From NCBI RefSeq assembly GCF_025148285.1, contig NZ_CP102268.1, positions 4,123,501 through 4,187,500 on the forward strand: DNA of 64,000 nt, written 5' to 3'. Under the pieces are notes generated by a model, which saw only the letters and a program-made list of their open reading frames with translations, ran no database searches and was not told where the DNA came from. Made by a program: the position numbers and the translations under genes. This stretch comes from Marvinbryantia formatexigens DSM 14469. Lineage in GTDB: Bacteria > Bacillota > Clostridia > Lachnospirales > Lachnospiraceae. The stretch's first letter is position 1; each line of letters begins with the position of its first letter. Shown here piece after piece: positions 15,945 to 23,889 of the stretch.

Positions 15945-16619
15945 ATGGATCAGAAGCTTTTGGTTGTGGAGGATGATCGGCGTCTGCAGGAGATTATTTC
16001 CGATTATTTTGAAAGCAAGGGCTGGCAGGTGAGGGTGACAGATGACGGAGAGGAAGTGCTGGAAAAAATACAGACAAATTCCTATCAGTTAATTCTTCTG
16101 GATGTTATGCTTCCGGGAGAGAACGGATTTACTATCTGCCGGAAAATACGGGAAATCAGTGATGTCCCGGTTATTTTCATCACGGCGCGCGTACAGGAAG
16201 AGGACGAATTAAATGGCTACGCAATGGGTGCGGATGATTATGTGACAAAACCATTTTCACTGCCGGTATTATATGCGAAAGTGACTGCACTCATTGGGAG
16301 AATGCATGGCAGTTCTGCAGGCAGGCGGATTCGTGCAGGAGACATCGAAGTCGATGTGCGTACACATGAGGTGTGGTCCGGCGAAGAGCGATGTGAGCTG
16401 CCTCCAAAAGAATATGAGCTGCTTTTGTTTTTTCTGGAAAACCCCAAACGCATATTTAGCCGTGAACAGCTGCTGATTCGCTTCTGGGGATATGATTTTG
16501 ATGGAAATGAGCGCGTTGTAGACAACCATATAAAAAAGCTTCGGAAACTTCTGGGAAAAAGCGGAAGCATGATCCGGACGATCAGAAAGTCCGGCTACCG
16601 GATGGAGGTGATTCCATGA
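15945..16619 (+). CDS. OmpR-family response regulator
   Basis: This 224-residue regulator has a receiver domain (ED at 9-11, phosphorylation site D53 in LILLDVMLPGENG, conserved Lys in TKPFSL near 102) and a C-terminal winged helix (LPPKEYELLLFFLENPKRIFS). It shares an ATGA overlap with the kinase gene downstream. Its close resemblance to VanR/PhoP-type regulators gives no target. Because a lipoprotein gene ends the operon, an envelope function is likely. Confidence 0.92.
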   Translation: MDQKLLVVEDDRRLQEIISDYFESKGWQVRVTDDGEEVLEKIQTNSYQLILLDVMLPGENGFTICRKIREISDVPVIFITARVQEEDELNGYAMGADDYVTKPFSLPVLYAKVTALIGRMHGSSAGRRIRAGDIEVDVRTHEVWSGEERCELPPKEYELLLFFLENPKRIFSREQLLIRFWGYDFDGNERVVDNHIKKLRKLLGKSGSMIRTIRKSGYRMEVIP

Positions 16620-18364
16620 GGTCGGGAAAAAGATGGCAGGCGTTTGTTGCAGCGGGATTCATAATACTATATTTGACAATTATGCTGGCATGCACATTTC
16701 TTGTGAAGGGGAAATATCTGAATGAATTTGAGCACAGCTTTCAAACGCAATTAAGCAGTCTGACAGAAGTGATAGAAACGCTGGGAAATGCAGAAGAAGA
16801 CAGCGGAGAAGATATGGAAGAAGCTGTGAAAGGAAAAGAAGCGTCATACCAATATCTGGTATCAACTGTACTTCTTCATTCCAAATATCAGCAATATGCG
16901 GCGGTTTTTTATGATAAGGAAGGCAAAATTGCAGTACGGAGCCAGTATGCCAGCGCAGTGCAGAACTATCAGGATTACAGGCTGGGAGCTCAAAATGTTT
17001 TTTCGCTATCTTCATTTTTTTCGGAGGAAGAAATTGACCGACTGGCACGGTATGCACTGGAAAGGCAGGAAGAGCTTCGCGCTCACAAACCGGAAAAATA
17101 TCGTTTTCTGGGAAAGATAGCAGAGGAAGACGGCAGTTTGCTTGGCCTTTTTGTTCAGAGAGTATTCTGGCAAACAGATATAAGCATTGAGGATGGAGAG
17201 CAGGACCCATTTACCGGTTCGAAATCAGAAATTTCATATTCGGACGATAAAAATGATGCGGTAAGCTATGTGCAGACCGGCAGTGAGGTTGTATGGGAAT
17301 GGGAGAGCCGGGACGCCGAAGAAATGACGGTGGGCACAAGGCAGATAAGCCTTGTATTTCCGGGGCTGACCTATGGCTACAGAGACTGGAAGCGCTGGAA
17401 AAACAGCGATTATCTGCAGCATACGGTGCCGGAAGACCTGGAAAACTACTACGGTTCTTTCAGTGAAAAGGTGCGCATGAGCTCCGAAGCATTTCAACCG
17501 CGCTTTAAAGAAGATTATACGGTTTCTATCGGAAATCGTACCTGTGACCTTACCCTGCTCAGCGAGTGCAGACCCTGGGCAGCAGCGATGGATTATATGA
17601 AATATGTCTATCTGGCAGGTTTTCTTTTGATGACCGCCTGTATGACGGCAGTGATGTTTGTCGTTCACAAAAACGAAGAGCGACGGTCAAGGCTGGAAGA
17701 AAACCAGCGTGATTTTATCAATGCGATGGCCCATGAAATGAAGACGCCCCTTGGGATTATTCGCGGTTTTGCAGAAAATCTGCAGGAAAATACCGTGGCA
17801 GAGAAAAAAGACTATTATTTGCAGCAGATTATCGGACAGACGGAGGTAATGGACAGTATGGTTGCAGACATTATCGGAGCTGCAAGATTGGAATCACAGC
17901 ATCTGGTGCTGCAGAAAGAAATGATTTCCGTGAACAATCTTCTGCGGAAACAACTGGGAAAATTCGGACCGCTGATAGAAGAAAAAGGGGTATCTCTGCA
18001 ATTTTCCATGCAGGAAGTGTTTGAACTGGAAGGCGATAACAAATATCTGGAGAAGGCATTTGCCAATCTGATTGACAATGCCGTCAGCTATTGCGACAGG
18101 GGCGGTATCATTAAGATCGTCACGGATGCACAGGGATGCCGGATAGAAAATACCTGTGCGTCCGTACAGGAGGAGGATGTACAGCGTGCTTTTGATATTT
18201 TTTATCGGGGAAAGCGCACTGCATCTGCAGAAAAGCATCTCGGAATTGGTTTGTATCTTGCCAGAAAAATTTTAAATTTGCATGCTGTACGGATTACTGC
18301 TGAAAAGACACCGGATGGATTTCGCGTGACATGTAAAAAAACAGGGGGGAAGCGTAGATTATGA
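16616..18364 (+). CDS. Sensor histidine kinase with large extracytoplasmic domain
   Basis: This is a 582-residue kinase. Helices at about 10-30 and 327-350 enclose a roughly 300-residue sensor domain that I do not recognise. The H-box AHEMKTPLGIIRGFAENLQ (phospho-His near 372) is followed by the N-box LIDNAVSYCD and a G2 box LGIGLYLARKIL. The G1 box is degenerate: IENTCASV stands where NTG-x-G-type residues are expected. Stop and start overlap with both neighbours (ATGA), so regulator, kinase and lipoprotein are made together. Confidence 0.9.
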   Translation: MRSGKRWQAFVAAGFIILYLTIMLACTFLVKGKYLNEFEHSFQTQLSSLTEVIETLGNAEEDSGEDMEEAVKGKEASYQYLVSTVLLHSKYQQYAAVFYDKEGKIAVRSQYASAVQNYQDYRLGAQNVFSLSSFFSEEEIDRLARYALERQEELRAHKPEKYRFLGKIAEEDGSLLGLFVQRVFWQTDISIEDGEQDPFTGSKSEISYSDDKNDAVSYVQTGSEVVWEWESRDAEEMTVGTRQISLVFPGLTYGYRDWKRWKNSDYLQHTVPEDLENYYGSFSEKVRMSSEAFQPRFKEDYTVSIGNRTCDLTLLSECRPWAAAMDYMKYVYLAGFLLMTACMTAVMFVVHKNEERRSRLEENQRDFINAMAHEMKTPLGIIRGFAENLQENTVAEKKDYYLQQIIGQTEVMDSMVADIIGAARLESQHLVLQKEMISVNNLLRKQLGKFGPLIEEKGVSLQFSMQEVFELEGDNKYLEKAFANLIDNAVSYCDRGGIIKIVTDAQGCRIENTCASVQEEDVQRAFDIFYRGKRTASAEKHLGIGLYLARKILNLHAVRITAEKTPDGFRVTCKKTGGKRRL

Positions 18365-18900
18365 AAAGAATAATGGCAACGGGATTGATAATGGGAATGA
18401 TGTTTATAAGCGGCGGCTGTGATCTGCAGGACGGAACTTTTGTATTTAATCTGAATGGTGAGGCGAAGATAGAGAAGGAGACAGAAGCTGTCGCATCAGA
18501 AAAATACGTATCTGTGCAGACTGAGCATTTGCAGCAGACAGAGTACTCAGAGCAGACAGAGTATTCGCAGCGGGTTGCAGAGACGGTCAGTCGCAAGCCG
18601 CTATTCCGGGATGAGGATGGAACAATCCACGGTCCTCAGCTTAATCTGGGAGAAGGCGGAACGCCGGTGTATGACTATGATATTGAAGATTCACTGGCGG
18701 CGGCGCCGCAAGAGTGGATAAACTATACGTATCCGGGCAGAAAACAGTCGTATCTCTCCCCGTCCGGGACATGGCTGTTTAAGGACACGGACGGAACTAT
18801 TCATGGCGCGCAGATTGGAACCACAGATGCAGGCTCTATTTTGTTTGATTATGAATTCGATATTAATGAAATTCCGGAAGAGTGGAAAAACTGGCAGTAG
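18361..18900 (+). CDS. Repeat-containing putative lipoprotein
   Basis: This 179-residue protein has an export signal ending in a lipobox-like ISGGC (Cys20). A Gln/Thr/Glu-rich stretch (52-71) contains short QTEYS repeats. Then come two copies of an approximately 40-residue unit (81-122 and 139-178), each with D-x-DGTIHG-x-Q, a central D-Y pair and a closing EW-x-N. I know no named family. It is translationally coupled to the kinase (ATGA overlap), so it may be an accessory sensor or an output of this system. The stop codon overlaps repeat copy 4. Confidence 0.7.
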   Translation: MKRIMATGLIMGMMFISGGCDLQDGTFVFNLNGEAKIEKETEAVASEKYVSVQTEHLQQTEYSEQTEYSQRVAETVSRKPLFRDEDGTIHGPQLNLGEGGTPVYDYDIEDSLAAAPQEWINYTYPGRKQSYLSPSGTWLFKDTDGTIHGAQIGTTDAGSILFDYEFDINEIPEEWKNWQ

Positions 18901-18926
18901 TTACTATTCACTCCGTTTTCAGTAAC
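18900..18926. repeat. Dispersed 27-base palindromic repeat, copy 4
   Basis: GTTACT (18900-18905) and AGTAAC (18921-18926) are the ends; read on the minus strand, 22 of 27 positions match copy 2. It begins on the last base of the lipoprotein stop codon. Confidence 0.5.
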
Positions 18927-18966
18927 CTGGAAGTAACCGTATGCTGGATGAGAGCAGAAAAAGTGA

Positions 18967-18995
18967 TTGACAAACATACACAGGCGCACTATACT
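18967..18995 (+). promoter_or_regulatory. Promoter of the riboswitch transcript
   Basis: TTGACA (18967-18972) and TATACT (18990-18995) are exactly 17 bases apart. Transcription would start near 19002, just before the aptamer's first helix. Confidence 0.8.
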
Positions 18996-19018
18996 ATAGT
19001 TGTGTAATTGATAATTGC

Positions 19019-19192
19019 TGTATCAAGTGCAGAGCAGTCATACATACTGTTTTGAAGAGGGAATTGGGTGAGAATCCCAAGCGAACCGGTCACTGTGTTC
19101 AGAGAGCGGACTCCAATATGTCATTGCGTCACCCATGACGCGAGAAGGCGGAGCGAGCGCAGACCTGTAAGTCAGGAAACCTGCTTGATATA
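19019..19192 (+). ncRNA. Cobalamin (B12) riboswitch aptamer
   Basis: Conserved cobalamin-aptamer elements appear in order: GAAGAGGGAA, GGGTGAGAATCCC, GGTCACTGT, then AAGGCGGAG and the 3' signature AGTCAGGAAACCTGC (19169-19184). The closing helix P1 is visible: TATCAAG (19021-19027) pairs with CTTGATA (19184-19190), extended by further pairs on both sides. A consensus promoter precedes it and an intrinsic terminator follows about 190 bases later. Such switches usually control B12 uptake or synthesis genes or B12-independent isoenzymes. Here no such gene follows before the terminator, and the next operon (hydrogenase) has its own promoter. Confidence 0.85.
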
Positions 19193-19380
19193 TGAGATGT
19201 GCTCCTGGTTATAGCGCAGCATCCAACCAAGCCGCTTCGCGGTTTGTGAATGTGACTGTATGGGTGAACAGTTACTTGATTTTTTGGAAATCTCAGAGCA
19301 AGGAGAATACACAACATAATACCTCCTTCATACCGTCCGATGCAGAATAGCTGACATTTCTGCAGAATACGGAATGGGTT

Positions 19381-19411
19381 CCCGGCAGGGCTTACCTGCC
19401 GGGATTTTTTT
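19381..19411 (+). terminator. Intrinsic terminator downstream of the riboswitch
   Basis: CCCGGCAG (19381-19388) pairs with CTGCCGGG (19396-19403) and is followed by A and seven T (19405-19411). This is the strongest terminator in the window and ends the riboswitch transcript or serves as its distant expression platform. Confidence 0.85.
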
Positions 19412-19530
19412 CGTTTCAGAAAAAACAAAAATGCCTGCGCATAAAAGCCGCATCACAGAAGGACTGGCAGGCGAAAGAGCGTCGCCTCTTTGTTAATAAA
19501 ATGTCCATGCCGTTAAATATATATCATTTA

Positions 19531-19559
19531 TTGTAATTTTGAACATAAAATGATATGAT
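19531..19559 (+). promoter_or_regulatory. Promoter of the hydrogenase operon
   Basis: TTGTAA (19531-19536) and TATGAT (19554-19559) are 17 bases apart, giving a leader of about 45 bases. It lies downstream of the riboswitch terminator, so the operon need not depend on the riboswitch transcript. Confidence 0.55.
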
Positions 19560-19610
19560 GAAGAAAAACATATTGTGCAGGTTTTCTATAACAACAAAGG
19601 AGGACAAAAG

Positions 19611-20093
19611 ATGCTAGACCAGACTTTTTATCAGAAAGCGGATGAAATCATCGCGTTCTATGGTAAAAAACCAGCTTCCCTGATTCCGATTATGCAGGAT
19701 ATCCAGGGGGTGTACCGTTATCTGCCGGGAGAGCTGCTCACTTATGTGGCGGGGCAGATCGGCATCACGGAAGCGAAGGCGTTCAGCGTCGCAACCTTTT
19801 ATGAAAACTTTTCTTTTGAGCCAAAAGGGAAATACATCATTAAGGTATGCGACGGAACGGCGTGCCATGTGCGCAAATCGGCGCCGATCCTGGAGGCTTT
19901 CCAGAAGGAGCTGGGACTGAGCGCCAAAAAGCATACAACCGACGATATGCTGTTTACCGTGGAGACGGTTTCCTGTCTCGGCGCATGCGGGCTTGCCCCG
20001 ACTGTGATGGTAAATGAGGACGTGCATCCGAAAATGACACCGGAAAAAGCAATCGATTTAATACGGGAATTGAGAGGTGACCAGCATGATTGA
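19611..20093 (+). CDS. hndA: Hydrogenase NuoE-like [2Fe-2S] subunit
   Basis: This 160-residue thioredoxin-like ferredoxin is of the NuoE/HydC/HndA type. The four cluster ligands fit Cys80, Cys85, Cys122 and Cys126 (CDGTAC and CLGAC motifs). It belongs to a three-subunit [FeFe] hydrogenase with the two genes that follow and passes electrons between the flavin subunit and the catalytic chain. AAAGGAGG before ATG 19611 fixes the start. It overlaps the next gene by eight bases. Confidence 0.93.
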   Translation: MLDQTFYQKADEIIAFYGKKPASLIPIMQDIQGVYRYLPGELLTYVAGQIGITEAKAFSVATFYENFSFEPKGKYIIKVCDGTACHVRKSAPILEAFQKELGLSAKKHTTDDMLFTVETVSCLGACGLAPTVMVNEDVHPKMTPEKAIDLIRELRGDQHD

Positions 20094-21966
20094 AAACAGA
20101 GAAGCTTTGATTCAGGCGGGCGAAGCCGCAAAACAGGAGCTTGCCTCTTATGACTGCCGGATTCTCGTCTGTTCCGGCACCGGCTGCATCGCGACCGGTT
20201 CCCAGAAAATATATGAGGAATTTCTGAAAATTGCAAAGGACGAGCCGGGTATCCGGATTGATTTCGCCCCGCACGGACAGGGTGAGCATGTCGGCATCAA
20301 AAAGACCGGCTGCCAGGGCGTCTGCGAGCTCGGCCCGCTGGTGCGCATCCAGAAGGGCGACCAGGTAGTGCAGTACACGAAGGTGCAGCTTTCGGACTGC
20401 CGGGAGATTTTTGAGCGATCGGTAAAGGGAGATGACGTAATAGAGAGCCTGCTGTATAAGCAGGGCGGCATTTCCTACAGAAGCCCGGACGAAATTCCGT
20501 TTATTGCAAAGCAGACGCGCATCGTTCTGGAAAACTGCGGCAAATTTGACGCGGAATCTTTCGATGAATATCTGGCGGGCGGCGGCTTTTCGGCGTTCCA
20601 GAAGGCACTGTTTGAGATGACGCCGGACGAAGTGGTCGACGTGGTCGACAAATCCGGGCTGCGCGGGCGCGGGGGCGGCGGCTTCCCGACCGGAAGAAAA
20701 TGGAAGCAGGTTGCGCGCCAGGCGGAAAAAGAGCGTTACGTGGTGTGCAACGGCGACGAGGGGGATCCCGGCGCTTTCATGGACGGCTCCGTCATGGAGG
20801 GAGACCCGTACAAGCTGATCGAGGGCATGATGATCGCAGGCTATGCGGTCGGCTCGGAAAATGGTTATATCTATGTGCGCGCGGAATATCCGATGTCAGT
20901 CGCGCGGCTGAAGCACGCGATCGCGGAGCTGGAGGCAAGGCATATGCTTGGCGATAATATCCTTGGCACAGACTTTTCCTTCCACATGCATATTAACCGG
21001 GGCGCCGGCGCCTTTGTGTGCGGCGAGGGCAGCGCGCTGACGGCTTCCATAGAGGGAAATCGCGGAATGCCGCGTGTCAAGCCGCCGCGTACCGTGGAAA
21101 AAGGGCTCTGGGCGAAGCCGACGGTATTAAATAACGTGGAAACTTATGCAAATGTCCCGAAGATCGTACTGGAGGGTGCAGACTGGTACCGCAGTATCGG
21201 AACGGAGGGCACGCCGGGGACAAAGACCTTCTCCCTGACGGGCTCCATCCAGAATACCGGTCTGATCGAGGTGCCGATGGGCACGACGCTGCGCCAGATT
21301 ATCTTTGATATCGGCGGCGGTATGAAGGACGGCGGCACCTTTAAGGCAGTGCAGATCGGCGGACCGTCCGGCGGCTGTCTGACGGAGCAGCATCTGGATG
21401 TGCCGCTCGACTTTGAATCCATCAAAAAATACGGCGCGATCGTCGGCAGCGGCGGTCTGGTTGTTATGGACGACCACACCTGTATGGTCGAGGTGGCGAG
21501 ATTCTTCATGAGCTTTACGCAGCGGGAATCCTGCGGAAAATGCGTGCCGTGCCGCGAGGGTACCAAGCGTATGCTGGAAATCCTGGAAAAAATCGTGGCG
21601 GGGAAGGGCGAATTAGAGGATCTGGACCGTCTGGAGGAGCTTGCCGGTATGGTAAAGGACATGGCGCTGTGCGGTCTTGGAAAGAGCGCGCCGCTTCCGG
21701 TGCTCAGTACCTTACGTACCTTCCGGAAGGAATATGAGGAGCATATCGTGGATAAAAAATGCCGGGCGAAGGTCTGCCAGGCGATGCGCCGGTTTGTCAT
21801 CAACCCGGAATATTGCAAGGGCTGCGGAAAATGCGCGAAAAACTGTCCGGTCGGAGCGATCACCGGCGTCCGCAGGGAATGCTATCATATTGATCCAAAT
21901 ATCTGTATTAAGTGTTCAGCTTGTAAGGACAACTGTGCATTTGATGCCATTTATGTTGAAGCATAG
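20086..21966 (+). CDS. hndC: Hydrogenase NuoF-like flavin/NAD(P)-binding subunit
   Basis: This is a 626-residue protein with three parts. The N-terminal thioredoxin-like [2Fe-2S] domain (about 20-120) begins CRILVCSGTGC. The NuoF core has the FMN/NAD motif GLRGRGGGGFPTGRKW and the 4Fe-4S motif ESCGKCVPCREGTKR. A C-terminal pair of [4Fe-4S] sites is CKGCGKCAKNCP and CIKCSACKDNC. This is the HydB/HndC architecture of electron-bifurcating or NAD(P)-linked hydrogenases. ATG 20086 follows GAGAGGTG; a GTG three codons upstream is less likely. Which pyridine nucleotide is used cannot be told by eye. Confidence 0.93.
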   Translation: MIENREALIQAGEAAKQELASYDCRILVCSGTGCIATGSQKIYEEFLKIAKDEPGIRIDFAPHGQGEHVGIKKTGCQGVCELGPLVRIQKGDQVVQYTKVQLSDCREIFERSVKGDDVIESLLYKQGGISYRSPDEIPFIAKQTRIVLENCGKFDAESFDEYLAGGGFSAFQKALFEMTPDEVVDVVDKSGLRGRGGGGFPTGRKWKQVARQAEKERYVVCNGDEGDPGAFMDGSVMEGDPYKLIEGMMIAGYAVGSENGYIYVRAEYPMSVARLKHAIAELEARHMLGDNILGTDFSFHMHINRGAGAFVCGEGSALTASIEGNRGMPRVKPPRTVEKGLWAKPTVLNNVETYANVPKIVLEGADWYRSIGTEGTPGTKTFSLTGSIQNTGLIEVPMGTTLRQIIFDIGGGMKDGGTFKAVQIGGPSGGCLTEQHLDVPLDFESIKKYGAIVGSGGLVVMDDHTCMVEVARFFMSFTQRESCGKCVPCREGTKRMLEILEKIVAGKGELEDLDRLEELAGMVKDMALCGLGKSAPLPVLSTLRTFRKEYEEHIVDKKCRAKVCQAMRRFVINPEYCKGCGKCAKNCPVGAITGVRRECYHIDPNICIKCSACKDNCAFDAIYVEA

Positions 21967-21978
21967 GGAGGAACGAAT

Positions 21979-23676
21979 ATGGGAACCATGACAATAGACG
22001 GTAGAAAAGTAACATTTACCGATGAAAAGAATGTCCTGTCCGTTATCCGCAATGCCGGCATCGACATTCCGACACTCTGCTATCATTCCGAGCTTTCCAC
22101 CTTCGGCGCCTGTCGTCTGTGCACGGTGGAGGATGACCGCGGGAAAACCTTTGCCTCCTGCTCGGAGGAACCGAGAGACGGCATGGTCATTTTTACCAAC
22201 ACCGGAAAGCTGCGGAAATACCGCAAGCTGATTATCGAGCTTCTGCTCGCCGCGCACTGCCGCGACTGTCTCACCTGTGAGAAGAGCGGGGACTGCAACC
22301 TGCAGACGCTGGCAAAGCGCTTCGGCGTGATGGAAGTGCGTTTTGAGAACTATAAGGAAAGACGGCCGCTGGATTTCAGCTCGCCGTCGATCGTGAGAGA
22401 CCCGAACAAATGTATTCTCTGCGGAAACTGCGTTCGCGTCTGTGAGGAGCTGCAGGGCATCGGCGCGCTCGGCTTTGCGCACCGCGGCTCCGACGCGATG
22501 GTGATGCCGGCATTTGACCGGGAAATCGCGACGACGGACTGCGTAAACTGCGGGCAGTGCCGCATCTTCTGTCCGACGGGAGCTATCAGCATCCGCCACA
22601 ACCGCGGCGAGGTGTGGGAGGCGCTTTCCGACCCGGATACGCGCGTGGTGGCGCAGGTTGCCCCGGCGGTGCGCGTGGCGGTGGGCGACGCCTTTGGTCT
22701 GCCAAAGGGCAGGAGCGTGATGGGAAAAATTGTAAACGTGCTGCACCGGATGGGCTTTGACGAGGTATACGACACCACCTTCGGCGCGGATCTTACTATC
22801 ATGGAGGAATCCGCCGAGTTTCTGGAGCGCGTGCAGAGCGGGGAAAAGCTGCCGCTTCTGACCTCCTGCTGTCCGGCATGGGTGAAATTTGTCGGCGAGC
22901 ATTATCCGGAATTTGAAGAAAACGTATCCACCTGCCGTTCCCCGCAGGGAATGCTCTCCGCGGTCGTGAAGGAATATTTCCGCGATCCGGCGAACAGCGG
23001 CGGGAAAAAGACGGTGATGGTATCCATCATGCCGTGTACGGCGAAAAAGATGGAGGCGAACCGCCCCAACAGCTATACGAAGGGCGAAAAGGATACCGAT
23101 TTTGTGCTGACGACGACGGAGCTGATCGACATGATTAAAACGACCGGCATCGACTTTGCGGAGCTGGAGCCGGAATCCTCCGACATTCCGTTCGGCTTTG
23201 GTTCGGGCGGCGGCGTCATCTTTGGCGTGACAGGAGGCGTAACGGAGGCGGTCATCCGCCGGCTGGCGCCGGACCACGCGAAAGAAACCTTCCAGGAAAT
23301 CGCAGAATGCGGCGTGCGCCAGGAGGGCTTTATCCGTGAATTTTCCATTCCGTACAACGGCACGGAAATCAGAATCTGCGTGGTGAGCGGACTGGCAAAT
23401 GCGCGTACCGTGATGGAGCAGGTAAAGAGCGGCGAAAAAGAATATCATCTGATAGAGATTATGGCGTGCCGCCGCGGATGCATTATGGGAGGCGGACAGC
23501 CGCGTCTTGCCGGAAAACGCACGAAAGCGGCGAGAACCGCCGGTATCTATCGCGCGGACAGTGTTTCGGTCATCAAAAAGTGCGATGAAAATCCGATGGT
23601 TGCTTCCCTGTACGAGGGCTTCCTGAAAGGAAAGGAGCACGAGCTGCTGCACAATCACAGCTTCTGTGCAAAGTAA
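21979..23676 (+). CDS. hndD: [FeFe] hydrogenase catalytic subunit
   Basis: This is a 565-residue catalytic subunit. An N-terminal plant-type [2Fe-2S] site uses Cys34, 45, 48 and 61; the His-ligated [4Fe-4S] site is H93-x3-C-x2-C-x5-C. Two ferredoxin-type clusters follow (CILCGNCVRVC, CVNCGQCRIFC). The H-cluster motifs are intact: TSCCPAW near 295, MPCTAKK near 351 and EIMACRRGC near 493. It reversibly makes H2, probably coupling NAD(P)H and reduced ferredoxin oxidation to dispose of reductant. H-cluster maturation genes (hydE, hydF, hydG) are not in the window. GGGAGG before the ATG supports the start. Confidence 0.95.
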   Translation: MGTMTIDGRKVTFTDEKNVLSVIRNAGIDIPTLCYHSELSTFGACRLCTVEDDRGKTFASCSEEPRDGMVIFTNTGKLRKYRKLIIELLLAAHCRDCLTCEKSGDCNLQTLAKRFGVMEVRFENYKERRPLDFSSPSIVRDPNKCILCGNCVRVCEELQGIGALGFAHRGSDAMVMPAFDREIATTDCVNCGQCRIFCPTGAISIRHNRGEVWEALSDPDTRVVAQVAPAVRVAVGDAFGLPKGRSVMGKIVNVLHRMGFDEVYDTTFGADLTIMEESAEFLERVQSGEKLPLLTSCCPAWVKFVGEHYPEFEENVSTCRSPQGMLSAVVKEYFRDPANSGGKKTVMVSIMPCTAKKMEANRPNSYTKGEKDTDFVLTTTELIDMIKTTGIDFAELEPESSDIPFGFGSGGGVIFGVTGGVTEAVIRRLAPDHAKETFQEIAECGVRQEGFIREFSIPYNGTEIRICVVSGLANARTVMEQVKSGEKEYHLIEIMACRRGCIMGGGQPRLAGKRTKAARTAGIYRADSVSVIKKCDENPMVASLYEGFLKGKEHELLHNHSFCAK

Positions 23677-23746
23677 AATACCCTGCTGCAGGCATACCAC
23701 CTGGCTTATTGCCAGCGGGAATAAATACATATCGGAATTTTAAATG

Positions 23747-23773
23747 GGACCTGCCAGGCGCAGGTCCTGTTTT
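23747..23773 (+). terminator. Terminator of the hydrogenase operon
   Basis: GGACCTG (23747-23753) pairs with CAGGTCC (23761-23767), followed by TGTTTT. It separates the hydrogenase genes from the isocitrate dehydrogenase promoter. Confidence 0.6.
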
Positions 23774-23826
23774 CGTTGCCGTGCATACGACGCAGGGAAA
23801 TCTTACCGCCTGAATTTCTTTCGAGC

Positions 23827-23855
23827 TTGACAAGTCCGGATGGATTGGATAAAAT
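23827..23855 (+). promoter_or_regulatory. Promoter of icd
   Basis: TTGACA (23827-23832) and TAAAAT (23850-23855) are 17 bases apart, 35 bases before the start codon. Confidence 0.75.
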
Positions 23856-23889
23856 TTGATAAACGATTGTATGAATGAGGAGGAAAATT

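Larger units (their letters stand above)
18901..19610 (+). other. 710-base non-coding block with orphan riboswitch transcript
   Basis: In order it holds repeat copy 4, a consensus promoter (18967-18995), a cobalamin riboswitch (19019-19192), about 190 bases without a convincing gene, a terminator (19381-19411), and the hydrogenase operon promoter (19531-19559). An in-frame stretch from ATG 19192 to TAG 19350 would encode 52 residues, but it starts inside the aptamer's closing helix and has no well-placed ribosome binding site. Confidence 0.7.

Noticed and set aside
19192-19350. 52-codon frame starting at the end of the B12 aptamer
   Set aside because: The ATG lies inside the P1 helix, the nearest AGGA is about 15 bases away, and the peptide resembles nothing known. 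Kept only as part of the non-coding block description.
21916-23730. Long minus-strand open frame (about 600 codons) opposite the hydrogenase gene
   Set aside because: It is an antisense shadow of a GC-biased gene; the translation is rich in His, Arg and Ala and shows no domain, while the plus strand has every [FeFe] hydrogenase motif.
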